Assembly: GCF_000002425.4 (NCBI RefSeq)
Contig: NC_037265.1
Coordinates: forward strand, 15,058,380-15,122,379
Length of the DNA stretch: 64,000 nucleotides
Source of the DNA: Physcomitrium patens
Lineage: Eukaryota > Streptophyta > Bryopsida > Funariales > Funariaceae
Direction of reading: 5' to 3'
This document shows, one piece after another, positions 1 to 11,283 of the stretch. The number at the start of each line of letters is the position of its first letter. Positions within the stretch are counted from its first letter, which is position 1. Made by a program: the position numbers and the translations under genes. The notes beneath the pieces were generated by a model. That model searched no databases, had not been told where the DNA came from, and saw only the letters and a list, made by a program, of their open reading frames with translations.

Positions 1-1688
1 TAATTGATTTTAGTAGCAGAGAACTTTCGAGAATAGAATGCAACCAGATGGAGCTTCTTGTCTTTTCTTATTTGTGAAAGTACAGCTCCCAAAGCAAAAT
101 CCGAAGCATCAGTTTCTAAATAAAAGACCTTTGTAAAGTCTGGATGTACCAAGATTGGAGTTGTAGTAAATGCGATCTTCAGGTCTTGAAATGCCTTCTC
201 CGCTAGAGGTCCCCATTCCAGCTTATTCTTGCATGTCAACCAAGTGAGAGGAGTAGCAACTTGAGAGTAATTCTTGATAAAGATCCAATAGAAGTTAGCA
301 AAACCAAGAAAGCATTGTACGTCTTTTACTATCTTTAGAACCTCCCAGGACACGATTGCTTCCACCTTCTTGGGGTCCATCTTCAAGCCTTCTGTAGTTG
401 CAACGAAATCCAAAAATTCCATCTCTATTTAGTGAAATAAATACTTCTCCAACTTGGCATATAGTCCTCGCTCGCGTAGTTTCTCCAAGATCAAACGAAC
501 GTGCTTTTCATGCTCTTCTTCGTTTTTGGAGAATATCAAAATATCATCCAAATAGATGACAACAAAATCGTCAAGGTGCTCTCGAAAAATGTCATTCATC
601 ATATGTTGAAAGACCGCTGGAGCATTGGTAAGACCAAAGGGCATGACATTATACTCAAAATGGCCATACCTTGTACGGAACACTGTCTTCCACTCATCTC
701 CTTCCTTAATTTGTACGAGGTTGTAAGCTCTCCTTAGATCAATTTTTGTAAAGATCCTTGCACGTCTAAGTTTTTCTAAGAGACCAGAAATCAAGGGTAA
801 CGAATAACGATTCTTCTTTGTTACCTTGTTGAGGCCTCGATAGTCTACGCATATCCACAACGAGCCATCTTTCTTCTTCACAAATAAGATGGGTGCTCCA
901 GCTGACAATTTTGAATGACGGATGAAGTTCTTGGCTAGATTCTCATCAATATACTTTCGCAACTCTGCCAACTCCATCTGCGATAGATTGTAGATTGGGC
1001 CAAAAGGCGGTTGTGCTCCTTATTGCAAGTCTATAGCGCAATCATATGGTCGGTGTTCTAGTAGCATGTTGGCATTCTTCTTTTGAAACACGTCTTTAAA
1101 ATCCTTATATTGCTCAGGTATACTTGCTGTTGAGATCTTCTTCTCGGTAGTTGAAGCGACATAAATGACAAATGATGTGCCTTTCTTAGACGATCTTATA
1201 AACGCTCTTGCTCCAATGAATAAGGATTTCTCTATTTGGGGTTTCTTACTAGGCTTGTTCTTAGGTGGTTTTGTGGCAAAGGTCATCTTTCGCAACTTCC
1301 AATCTATAGGTGGGTTATGCTTTTCCAACTAAGAAAGACCAAGAATAACAGGATTTGATGGGATTCTAATAATATTGAAAATAATATGACTACTACGGTC
1401 CTTGAACATCACTTCTATAGGTTCTGATTTATGGGTGATACTACCAGACAATAAAGATCGTCCATCTATGACCTCAACGTGAACAGGTTTGGATTTTTGT
1501 ACTAAAGGGATCTTATGATGTTTTGCAAATTCTTCATCTAAGAAACAAGCAGATGCTCTTGAATCTAATAATGCTAAGGTTCTTAGTTTTTGAGGGCCAA
1601 TAAGCAAAGGGATTGTAAAGCAAAGGGCAGGTTGAGCGGAAAGAAAGGAACCTGGTTGTTGTTGCGATATTTCACTGTCCAGCCGCAC
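1..1688 (-). pseudogene. Degenerate Gypsy pol: protease, reverse transcriptase, start of RNase H
   Basis: One reading frame from 1688 down to 1 carries the retropepsin-like protease (1688-1329), a linker (1328-978), reverse transcriptase (977-429) and the thumb/RNase H start (428-1). RT motifs are clear: a VDYRGLN block, MPFGLTNAP and the catalytic YLDD. Upstream of base 429 the frame continues through an LGFANFY-like connection block into RNase H with ETDASDFALGAVL. Three in-frame stops interrupt it (1329, 1020, 429). The protease active site reads DSR instead of the usual DSG or DTG, so the protease would be inactive even without the stops. All these lesions are explainable as C-to-T changes on one strand or the other, as expected from decay of methylated DNA; that cause is inferred. 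Confidence 0.9.
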
Positions 1689-1771
1689 AGTTCCTATTGT
1701 GGCTGGGCATCCTCGTTTTTCTCAACAAACGCACCCCTAGTCTTGACAATACATCGATCTTGCTTCTTGGG

Positions 1772-2686
1772 GCAGTTTCTAACTTTGTGGCCTTCTTCAC
1801 CGCAATATAAGCATAGACCTTCCTCCATACGCCGCTTTTTTTTCTTCTAGAGTAAGGGATTTGACACGTACCACATGAATTTGCATGTCTTCTACCTCTG
1901 AATGTGAATTTACGTTACTTGTCGACATAGTTGGGGCGTGGCGAATCATATGTTGTCTTAAACGTTGGTCTTGGCGGCATTGGAATAGGCGGTTATCGCA
2001 CTTCAGAGCTTGTCCAATGGCTTCGTTAAGCGTTTGTGGATCAAGAAGAGTTCACAACAAATCTTTCACATCATCCCTTAAATCCCAATAGAATTGACTC
2101 ATCAACGCTTCTTCGTCCCAAATGCTAATTGCTTGAAGTCCGATGCATAGACTGATGTAGAGTGCAGCACTTGTCGTAGTGACCGGATCTTTGTTGTAGC
2201 CCATCGAACCTTGTCGTGTTCACCAAATGCTTCCACAAACGCCTCCAAAAAGGTTTCAAAGTTGTTTAGTATGGACGATCGTTTCTCAAACAAATGAGCA
2301 AACCCTGATAGAGCTTGCCTTGTAAGTAAGGTTCCAACAAGCCCAACATGTGACTCCTCCCTTGGATAGCATTCGAGCTGTAAAACTGTTATCAACCTGA
2401 TTTGGTTGACGAATCCTTGAAACTTGGAACGCGTACCATCGAACTTATCCGGAAGGCTAACTTGGAGCTCCTTATGTTGTAGAATCAGCGGTGCTTGTCG
2501 AACTTGAGGCAAAGTTGCTTCTCAAAGTGTAGAAGTTTGAGGCTGGTGCAACCTAGATTGTGCCATCCCAGATGCTCCATCATTATGAAGTCTTGCCAAG
2601 ACTCCTTCAATCTCTGCAGTTCTTTGCGATAACGTAGCGAAGGCATTCATGATAGCATCCAACTTGGACTCCAAATTTTCCGTCAT
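1772..2686 (-). pseudogene. Degenerate Gypsy gag with CCHC zinc knuckle
   Basis: The first ATG (2686-2684) starts a frame with a short coiled N-terminus, interrupted after 54 codons by TGA at 2524-2522. The same frame resumes at 2512 with the retrotransposon gag core (KFDGTRSKFQGFVNQI) and stops again at 2104. Further down, 1813-1772 encodes a zinc knuckle with the spacing C-x2-C-x4-H-x4-C (CLYCGEEGHKVRNC), the nucleic-acid binding end of gag. Between 2101 and 1814 the reading frame is disturbed around an 8-base T run near 1840. Gag would package the element RNA; this copy cannot make a full-length one. Confidence 0.85.
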
Positions 2687-2753
2687 ACTAATGTCTTAAC
2701 CTCCGGCCATTCTAAAAGAAGGACAGAAATGACTGTACAAGAAGACAATATTG

Positions 2754-2950
2754 GTTTAGAGGAGGGTACTCCGCAACCTCTAAAATGCCTTAAGAGCTTC
2801 AAGAAAAGGGGTAATCCACTCTCTCCAAGAAGAATAAGATTCCAATATTGTAACAAAAGAAGTATCAGTTTAGAGGAGGGTAATCCGCAACCTCTAAAAT
2901 GCTAGTACACTTTCAAGCAGAGGAGTAATCCATATTCTAACGAGGAAGAA
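2754..2950 (-). repeat. Direct repeat in the retrotransposon leader, period about 114 bp
   Basis: The block beginning GTTTAGAGGAGGGTA at 2754 recurs at 2868 with one substitution in the first 15 bases, followed in both copies by the same CAACCTCTAAAATGC and by similar AGGAGTAATCCA-type tails. It lies between the gag start and the primer binding site, where packaging signals usually reside. Its function is unknown. Confidence 0.8.
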
Positions 2951-2954
2951 ACTA

Positions 2955-2963
2955 GCTCTGATA
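2955..2963 (-). other. Primer binding site (initiator tRNA-Met type)
   Basis: The minus strand reads TATCAGAGC here, matching nine bases of the common plant LTR-retrotransposon site TGGTATCAGAGC, which pairs with the 3' end of initiator tRNA-Met. It starts two bases inside the LTR border (the LTR end CA is at 2967-2966). The first bases of the consensus (TGG) are not kept, and the exact LTR border is therefore uncertain by a few bases. Confidence 0.7.
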
Positions 2964-3152
2964 TCTGAGATGAGTGAAGTCTCGACAAACTGTCACGGAC
3001 ACAGAAATACAGATTCGAGATCTAACAAGAAGTTCAAGAAGAATTGGCAAGAACTAGATTAATCAGATGAATACAAGAACAACACCAAAAAGGTGAGCTA
3101 GAGCTCCAAGAGATGTGTTGTCGAGACTGAAGAACTCTTCAGCCTCAACTCC

Positions 3153-3160
3153 AATATATA
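3153..3160 (-). promoter_or_regulatory. TATA box of the LTR promoter
   Basis: The minus strand reads TATATATT, located about 190 bp before the 3' end of the LTR and directly downstream, in the direction of transcription, of the GAA/TTC pentamer array. This is the expected position for the core promoter at the end of U3. Confidence 0.6.
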
Positions 3161-3170
3161 CTCCTATTTA

Positions 3171-3369
3171 GGAAGCTTCTTAAGCAACTTCTATCAACTA
3201 AGAAGCTTCTAAAAGTTTCCAGAGACTTGTTGTTAGAAGGTTCTAGAAACTTGTCTCTAGAAGATTCTAAGGACTATGTCCCTAACATCTTCTACCAACT
3301 AAAAAGCTTCTAGAAGGTTCCAGAGACTTGCTTCCAGAAAGTTCTAGAAACTTGTCTCTAGAAGGTTCT
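3171..3369. promoter_or_regulatory. Array of heat-shock elements in the LTR U3
   Basis: Perfect alternating nGAAn/nTTCn pentamers occur at 3171-3180 (2 units), 3201-3210 (2, with a further TTTCC at 3216-3220), 3235-3249 (3), 3259-3268 (2), 3307-3321 (3), 3331-3350 (4) and 3360-3369 (2). Heat-shock factor trimers bind three or more such units in alternating orientation. All sites lie upstream of the LTR TATA box. The density (18 perfect pentamers in 200 bp) is seen directly; heat-inducible transcription is inferred by analogy with heat-responsive plant LTRs such as ONSEN. Confidence 0.7.
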
Positions 3370-3388
3370 AAAGACTATGTTCCTAACA

Positions 3389-5200
3389 ACAATTGATTAC
3401 AAGGGATTCACAAAGTATATAAGATGTTTTAAATTGGAGTGGTAGGAAGGACATGCACCCTAATGAATTAGTGTTCTTTCAGCCATTCAAAAAATTATCT
3501 TTCTTTAATATTAGATCCTAAATTTCTCTCCCTCTTTCCCTCTTATGGTTTGGATGTTTGACGTCTCAAAATCTTTCAAATCGTTATTTAATATTCATGA
3601 CTATATTTTTGTATACAATTTAATTTTAGTGAAATTATATCAATTAGAGTGTTACTTGCTAGGAATGATGTTGTAGATTTTGCATTAGGATAGGTAGTGT
3701 AGAATTTAGATATTAGAATATTCATATTGATAGGTCTTATTGCAGAATATTGCCATTAGATGTTGTATTTTGGAGAGGGAGAATTTTGAGATTGTAGGTT
3801 ATGAATTCATAAATGAGATCTAAAGGATAAGGTAAGCATGTCATGATGGTCAAGGACTACTGCATGGTGTGACCATTACGATGCTATGTAGTCATATGCC
3901 ATCATGCTCATTTACATACATATGTATTTTAGCTTCTTTTGAACTACTTCTAGTGCGATTTCGAGCTTATATTGTGATTCTAAGGCAATTTAAGTATATA
4001 AGCTTTGTAGTGAGTGGATCACTCTAATTCAAGCAGCTATCCTTGGCTATGATTCTGTATCTATATTAATTTTATAGTTTTGTTGCTAGGTAGTTAAATA
4101 TTTTTTTGTTGATGTAAATTTGATATACTATCTCTTGTATGTGCTTAAATATGCATATTGTAAAGAAGTGTTAATATTTCCTTAATATTTTTTACTTAAT
4201 TTTGAAATTTGATTGCTTGACATAATAAAAATTAGGTATAATCTTCATTCAATGGAATCTTCTCCAACTATGCTATAAAATCTATCTATGCTTCTTTGTT
4301 GTAATCTTATACAACATCTGCTTCTTGATATTTAATCTTAATCATAGAATAGACTTCAAACATCTTTTCTATTAATTATTGATGATAATTACTTGCAACT
4401 TGAATCTACATGTTAGAGGAACTTGAAACCTTTAGTGCAAACTTTGTGAAGTCTAGCATATTTATGTGACTTTGTGCCCCATTATTTGCTTTTAGACCTC
4501 TCTAAAGTTTTCATGTTTGGATTGTAGCTTATGTGGCAGTGAAAAAATGATAGATCTGTCTTACTTTAGTAAGGCTTCAATAACTTCTAAAAATTGAGGT
4601 TAATATCTTTGACTATACTGACTTTTGTATTTACGGCTTCTTATAAATTGTCAATCTAAACTTTTGTGGCACTAAGTGTTTCTTTTGAATCAAGCTCACA
4701 TGTAGTGCTTTAAAAACTATTTTGTATAGCAACACTAAAAATAGAAATATATGCTCTAGTACTAAGTGATGATATTCCAAATAGATGATATGAATTTTTT
4801 AAATTGTAACTTTTTGAGTGGAGTATAATTGAAGGGAAATCAATCTTTAAAAGAAAGTTGAATAGGATCTACTGGAATAAAGAGATTTGTACTGAAAGAC
4901 TATATTTTATTTAATTCTGGTAGTATTGGGTTTTAGCAGATAATTACAATTCTATGTGAAGTTCTCAACATTTTCTTTTTAAAATTAGTTAAAGCTTTAT
5001 TCTAAAGGATACATGGTGGGTGAAGAATGTGGTCATTGATGAAAAATTGGATAGTATTATATTTGAAATCATAAGGAACCAACTCCAATATATTTCATAT
5101 GATATCTTCAATTTATAAACAAAATTCTTAAACAGCATAATTTTATTGGAATTTTCCAAGTAGTGTCGACTGCAACAAAAACTATCTGTAACAATGACAT
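3389..5200. other. AT-rich intergenic stretch, no gene seen
   Basis: Between the LTR and the SFR2 promoter no reading frame with coding character, no RNA gene and no clear repeat was recognised. Composition is AT-rich with many short T runs. Confidence 0.6.
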
Positions 5201-6497
5201 CGGTTCATCTAGTTCCTACTTATATAAAGTAGAGTGGAGTAAGGTGAGAGATAAAGTAAAGAGGAAAAAGATGGAGTGAAATTAAAAGCGAGAGAAGAGA
5301 GTAGAAAGAGAAAAGAGAGTGGAGAGAGAAGGAGCCGATTGCGTGGGTTGGGAATCTCTGTCGCCACGTAGACGACGCATGTGGCGCGAACGCCATCGGC
5401 GTAATCATTCCGGCGGGAGGGAACCAACGAACGAACCAACGAACAGACGAACGAACACGGAATAAATAACGAACGAGACAACGAATAGGAAAAACGAACA
5501 CCGAATGAACGAACGAACGAAACAAGCTCACTAGGAGGAAGCACGGCGCAGATCCCAGAGCCCGGCGAAGGAGACGAGTACGACGAAGTAGGAAGAGAAG
5601 AAGATCCAGAGGGTGCCCCTTTCCTGCAGCAATCCCACGCACCCCCACATTTGCTGCGATCGGGCGCAAATCCCCGCAGCTAGTTAGCAATCTAGACAGC
5701 TAGATAGCATCCATGCTGCAGACAAGCCCGAGCTTGTCGCACGCTGCGCCGTCGTTGCATTCCTTCACACGGCATAGCCTGGATGGATGGCGCGCGTTGC
5801 CGCCCCTCCATCGACGGCTCCTCTGCCTTCTTCTGACTTTACGCCCTCCGTATCCTCGACCATCCTGGGTAGATTCTGTATTTAGGAGGTTGCGACTGGT
5901 CGCCTTGCTTCTGTTGTTAATGCTTCTGCTTCTTCATGAATGGATTCCTGTCATCCTCGTGGATTCGTCGCCACGTTGCTTTTTCATTTCCATGCTGACT
6001 TCGACTGTGGGTTGTGTAAAATATTCCACGCTAACATCCCGGATAGGGTTTCCAAAGGGATGGCGTACGTTACTCTCTCTGCGACTCGGGTCGCTTTTGA
6101 CATTGGCTCATGCTCGGGCTATCCGACTGCGACAAAAAGACGCCATGTGATGTTAATTCCATCGTGGGCTGTGAATTTGGGTGCTGATTCTGGGTCCTGC
6201 CTTTTTTGTGGTGGCCGGGCTGCTTTTGTCCCCCATGAAGCAAGGAAGGGAAGTTTGCCTCACGGTTCTGAGCTTCATTACGAGTCCGAGCGTGGCGCGT
6301 GGCGCTTTTTTGATTTCATTCCGTGGGTGATGCCGTTGGAGGAGGAGGCAGCGGAGGCGAGACTGAGAATGGGGCGATGCGCGGAAATTGTGTAGCGAGG
6401 ATTGATCCTGGATTTGGGGTTGAGGATTGTGGGCTGGAGGTTGTTTTGGGAGGAGAAGGGAATTTGGTGGGAGGTCGAGGGGACGGGGTTCGTTGCA
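5201..6497 (+). promoter_or_regulatory. Probable promoter and leader of SFR2
   Basis: Composition shifts sharply from AT-rich to mixed at about 5210. A purine GAGA tract covers 5225-5335, followed by irregular GAAC/CGAA tetramer repeats (5430-5525) and a GC-richer segment holding open frames of 145 and 151 codons (5713-6150, 5940-6395) that resemble no known protein. These look like leader sequence or upstream frames, not genes. The transcription start cannot be fixed from sequence alone. Confidence 0.45.
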
Positions 6498-8871
6498 ATG
6501 GCGCCGATGGTTCTTCTCCTGAATGCGACCAAGGTTGTGGGCGTGGTGGGTGCAATTACGGTAGCTGCTAATGCGTTGACGTTTCGCCATTTTTACAAGA
6601 AGAATATAGCTCCATTCCCAGACCCGGTGGACGAGACGAAGGAGGTCTTGGCTGAATTCCCTATTGACAAAGAAGGTGAGATTCTCTCTCCTTTCAGCTC
6701 TCTTTCAGCGTTTCGTGTTGATGAAGAAGGTGAAGGCGAGTCTTTCACCTACCAGCTGTCTTGCCGTCGCACCAGGCGTGTTCGATTTAAGTGCGAATTT
6801 CGTATCCCTCTTTCATGAACCTTTTCATTTCAAGAGGGATACATGAACAAGTAGCTGTGATGCTTTCTGCACGGTATTTCCCAGCGTGACGTGTGGAGTG
6901 CATCCAAGGATAGAGCAATGAAGTCGCTTTGATTCATACTTTCGTCCTGGTGCTGTTCCTTTGAACACCTTCGAAAGTCGGGATGGGATCCATGCAGACG
7001 AGCTCATCATGCTCCTGGATTGCATTTGGCTCCTGTCCAATCTAGCTCAAAACCAAGTAGCTGTCATGCATAAAACTTTTAAACGAAACCTTTATTCCCC
7101 CTTCTTTCGTTTTGTTGAAGTTATATGTGGGTGAGTGCTTCGTCCCAAGCGTACATCCTCAGTGTTTCAGTTGTAAACAGCTGAATTTGTTCTCGAAGAT
7201 GATGAAGTGTTCTTGGAGGATAGCGGCTGGTAACAGTGGAGATGTTAATTTTCTCCTTTTGATATGCTTGAAAGACAATTGCGGGATTCTGAGTGTGGTT
7301 TGGGCCTATTTCGAGAGGCTAAAGGTTCTGAAGGTATGATTAGGGGATGCACGCTGGAATCAACTCGATCAAACCTTCTTTGGGTCCCCTCTAGGTTGGG
7401 ACGCCAACCGCGTTTATGAGAATATGTTTTTGGTCCCAAGTCAAAGGGTTCAAGTGCCGTCAGGACTTAGCCATGGTTCATAATTGAAAGTTTCTGCATG
7501 CAGTTGAGGATGGAGGTTTCTTCTTTGCACTTGCAACAGCGCCGGCTCATGTGGAAGACAGATTGGATGATGCGTGGTTGGAATTCGCCAAAGCCGGTGA
7601 ACCTAAAGACAATCCTGCAGGGGATCCACCTGAGACCCGTACTGGTGAAAAGGATAACGCCGCCTCTTATTCTGGAATCTCGCTCACTGAAGAAGCGCAG
7701 GCTGAGGAGATTAAGAAAGGTGTGTTTCTTTTCTTGACTTCGCATTAACTTGTTCAGAAACAAGTATTATGAAGTCCCTCAGGAGACCTAGAAATTGTGA
7801 TTTGAACTGAGGGAAAATCTTGAGATGTTATTTTGGATCGATAAGAGAGTGGTCAGCTAAATTCTTAGTGCGGCTACCCTTATGCCTTATTTGATGGAAT
7901 AGCTGTAGGAAGACTCCTATTTGACTTCACAAATCCTACATGTTCACGTTTGTGCGAAATTCTTCCATGCAGGATTGGGGCGCAGTGAAGCACCGGATGT
8001 TGCTGGAACGGAAGAGCTTTCAAGTGAAAGTGGAAGCGTTAAGAATAGTGACGGGCTAGGTGGTGAATGGGAAGTCTTATCTGAGAAAGATAAATTAGAT
8101 GCTGAATCCGAGAAGGCTGACAAAAGTTCTGGCAAACTTGAGGATGCCGCTAAGGCAGTCGAGGAGACTTTCACAGAAGGTCAGAAACTAATTACTGAAG
8201 AGGAAAAGCTCGAGACCATGAGCCAAAAACTGGATCCTGAGGCTCCGAAGAGGCCCCGACGTGTTGGCTTTCAGAGCAAGAGTACAGTGGAACCGAGTCT
8301 CATGAATGTCCCTCGCAGAGCTAAGAAGTTAGCTAAATTGTCTATGGAAGCCCTGATTCGAGGTTTTGAGAGGTTCACTGAAGAGGAAGTGCCACACAAC
8401 GTGGCTGCATGGCACAACGCAATTCGTCCGTGAGTGCCTTCTGTTTTTTTCATTGTTGTGATTCAGAGGCAGGAAAATCATGTTCGCTCCTTTATTCTAC
8501 TCTCACGTCCAGTTGTTAAGGATTCAAATGATTTATTCATGAGTTAACCTTTGTTTTGTTTGATGTGTGTTTCGCAGAGAAGAAAGATTGCGTTTTTGGT
8601 CAGACCCTGACACGGAAATAAAGCTCGCTCAGGGCACAAATTCAACGGTTTTCCGTATGGGTGTTGATTGGAGCCGGATTATGCCCATTGAACCTATTAG
8701 CGGTATTGAGAACGCGGTGAGTCTCTTTTTCGGCACATTCTGGTATTATAATTCTCGTTTCCTAGTTAAAGTTCCCCGTCTTCTTGATTCTGGGGGTGAG
8801 AGATTCTGGAGAAAGACGTGACGTTTTGAATGCGTGGCTGCAACTTTGTAGAAAATGGTGGTTTTTTATTC

Positions 8872-8902
<31 letters not shown>

Positions 8903-11283
8903 TATTTATATGCTGTGAACATGGTATCTGTCACATCGCATGATGCGATTGTGCTTAAGTTGTATTCTTTGTAATCAAGTCATTAACCTGTCTTATTGTT
9001 CATGTCTGGGACCAGGTTAATTGGATGGCCGTAAAGCATTATCGGTTTATTATTCAAAGGGTACTTGACCATGGCATGAAAGTGATGCTGACCCTCTTTC
9101 ATCACTCTCTTCCTCAATGGGCAGCACAGTACGGTGGATGGAAAGACGCCAGGACTATAAAATACTTCTTAGATTTTACAAGGTCAGCTTCTAATATAAA
9201 GCTGTTCGAAGCTTTAGCAGGCTTTGTCGTTCCTCACAGAGCATTGTGATTTCTTGAAATATAATTTTTGTGCTTTATTTTGCTGCGGAAACTCGACGTC
9301 TCAACCGTCCAGTACTTCATTAACATGAGTAGGTGCAAGTTGTAATTTTGTTTTTGATCTTCTTGAGGAATTGTGATGAGTTAGGTTTGCAGTTTGTTAA
9401 TTGCTGACAAGCACGTTTGTGTGTTCTGCAGATTAGTAGTGGATAAGTATGGAGACCTTGTGGACTACTGGATTACCTTCAATGAGCCACACGTTTTTGC
9501 TATGCTCACCTACTGCGCTGGTGCATGGCCAGGAGGAAATCCTGACATGCTGGAGACAGTGACCGCCGCGATGCCAAAAGGAGTGTTCCCGGTTGTTATG
9601 AAAGCTATGGCTGATGCTCATCTTGGTGCCTATGATATCATTCATAATAGCGGGTACATCTCTTTGCTATTTCCTTGCCTTTTATGTCTGTTATCTACCT
9701 CACTAAATTATTCCGAACCTCTGCACCCATCGGACTTGCAAGGTGGAGTTTTCAAACTTCTTTAGCATGGTCTAACTTGAAGGATGGAATGTGCTACTAT
9801 TCCTAGTTTATTTGTGACTTTGTCTTGTTCATACTCACCTAGGTTGTGGTCCTTTCAAATAGGAAAACCAAGAAGCCAGCGAGAGTAGGAATATCACATC
9901 ACGTGTCCTTCATGCGACCATATGGGTTGTTCGATACGCCTCTGGTGGTATTTAGCAACTGGATGACACGATTTGCATACTGCGATGATGTGGCACACAA
10001 ATGTGATTTTATGGGCATTAATTATTATGGCCAGGTAGGATGGCGTATCATGCGAATGCTTGTTTTTGTCATGTTGGAGGTAGATGAAGGTTATTTGCAC
10101 ATTTCAATTCAATTCGTGATTGAGAATTAGCTTCGTAATTTTTGCCGAACCTGCTTACACACACGATGTTTCCGTTTTAGCACTACCCACCCATCATCTG
10201 TAGAAATTTGCTTCTTGCAGGAGGTGATCTCAGCACCTGGTCTTAAGAATGTTGAGAATGATGAATACAGCGAATCTGGACGGGGTGTCTATCCAGATGG
10301 GTTGTTTAGAATGCTGATGGAGTTTCATAAACGCTATCAAAAGCACAATATGAAATTTATTATTACAGAGAACGGTGTGTCAGACGCCACCGACTATATT
10401 CGTCGACCATATCTTATTGAGCATCTACTTGCTGTCCGAGCAGCAATGGACCAGGTATACACGGAGAATGTACGTTATGATTTGAGAGGCGTGATTCGGA
10501 CCTGTTGTAGTCATTAATGCTGGAAGTCTTTTGCAGGGTGTGCGCGTTCAAGGTTACTGCTTCTGGACAATCTCAGACAACTGGGAATGGGCCGATGGGT
10601 ACGGTCCAAAGTTCGGTCTCTGTGCTGTGGATCGACACAAGGACCTTGCGCGTCACCCCCGTCCTTCCTATCATCTTTACTCTGAGGTAATAATTTGTTC
10701 AAAAGTACTGATTTTACGCCACTTTTTGAGATGGATACTTTGATTAGTGTTCTTTGAGGTGGAGTAATTAAGTACAGTTACTATGAAAAATGTAGTTAAA
10801 AAGAACAATCACGGGAGTACCTAATCTTATACTCGTTTTGTTGAAGGTGTCAAAAACTGGGAAAATAACGAAGAAACAGAGGCTGGCTGTATGGGAAGAT
10901 CTTCAGGACCAAGCTAGGCAGAGCAAGATGAGACCATTTTGTCGAGAAACCAATGATCAGGGCCTCATGTTTGCAGGTTAGATCTTTTTATTTATATTTT
11001 CGATTTTCTTCAAGGCGTTCTGTTATGTTGTGTTATGCAGTAATGTGGGCATGTCACATATAAAATATTCAGTAATCAGAAGATTGCTGTTCCAGGGGGT
11101 CTGGATGTGCCAATGGATCGACCCTTCGCTGTTCGAGATTGGCGCTTTGGAAAGTACGAGGTAGAAGGTCTTCAAGATCCGTTAAGCTCTTTTGTTCGTT
11201 ACTTCCGTGAGCGAACCCCCTTCAGGAAGAAGAGCAAACAGCAGAAGAAGTCAATCTCGAACCCAGCACTCACTGCAGCTTAG
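6498..11283 (+). CDS. SFR2: SENSITIVE TO FREEZING 2, galactolipid:galactolipid galactosyltransferase (GH1 family)
   Basis: Eleven exons: 6498-6675, 7504-7719, 7973-8429, 8578-8716, 9016-9182, 9432-9653, 9863-10034, 10221-10454, 10537-10686, 10847-10976, 11096-11283; together 750 residues. SFR2 sits in the chloroplast outer envelope and moves galactose between monogalactolipids, giving oligogalactolipids and diacylglycerol that stabilise membranes during freezing. The N-terminus has the hydrophobic anchor (about residues 3-28), then FFFALATAPAH. The GH1 acid/base Glu is E404 (TFNEPH) and the nucleophile E567 (ITENG), with the SFR2 hallmark GVSDATDYIRRPYLIEHLL after it. The ATG was chosen because it gives the family N-terminus directly before the anchor. 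The protein is about 130 residues longer than Arabidopsis SFR2 (622), mostly from an acidic Glu/Lys/Ser-rich linker in exon 3 (residues 132-270). Confidence 0.96.
8872..8902 (+). repeat. (ATT)n microsatellite in SFR2 intron 4
   Basis: About ten tandem ATT/TAT trinucleotides lie inside the intron between 8717 and 9015. It is a simple repeat with no sign of function. Confidence 0.9.

Larger units (their letters stand above)
1..3388 (-). mobile_element. Ty3/Gypsy LTR retrotransposon, disabled, cut by the left window edge
   Basis: On the minus strand the order is LTR (3388-2966), primer binding site, leader, gag with a zinc knuckle, aspartic protease, reverse transcriptase and the start of RNase H, which runs off base 1. 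This is the Ty3/Gypsy order (protease before RT, with integrase expected further left, outside the window). The coding part is broken: in-frame stops lie at 2522-2524, 2102-2104, 1329-1331, 1020-1022 and 429-431, and a frame change lies near 1840. The 3' LTR is not in the window, so neither insertion age nor target-site duplication can be judged. Because the open stretches remain recognisable, the copy is fairly young but not autonomous. Confidence 0.92.
2966..3388 (-). repeat. 5' LTR of the Gypsy element, with internal 100-bp duplication
   Basis: On the minus strand the block begins TGTTAGGAAC at 3388 and ends CA at 2966, next to the primer binding site. The U3 part contains a tandem duplication with a period of about 100 bp: AGAAGCTTCT at 3201 matches AAAAGCTTCT at 3302, and GACTATGTCCCTAACA at 3273 matches GACTATGTTCCTAACA at 3373. 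A TATA box lies at 3160-3153. The outer border was set from the TG and the end of the repeat unit; the partner LTR is outside the window, so the length of 423 bp is provisional. Confidence 0.75.

Noticed and set aside
5209..5690. Minus-strand frames of 111 and 156 codons
   Set aside because: They are translations of the GAGA and CGAA repeat tracts, low-complexity Ser/Leu/Phe/Arg-rich strings.
5713..6395. Two overlapping plus-strand frames of 145 and 151 codons before SFR2
   Set aside because: They show no recognisable domain and have odd composition, and the first ATG contexts are poor. They fit a GC-rich leader better than a gene.
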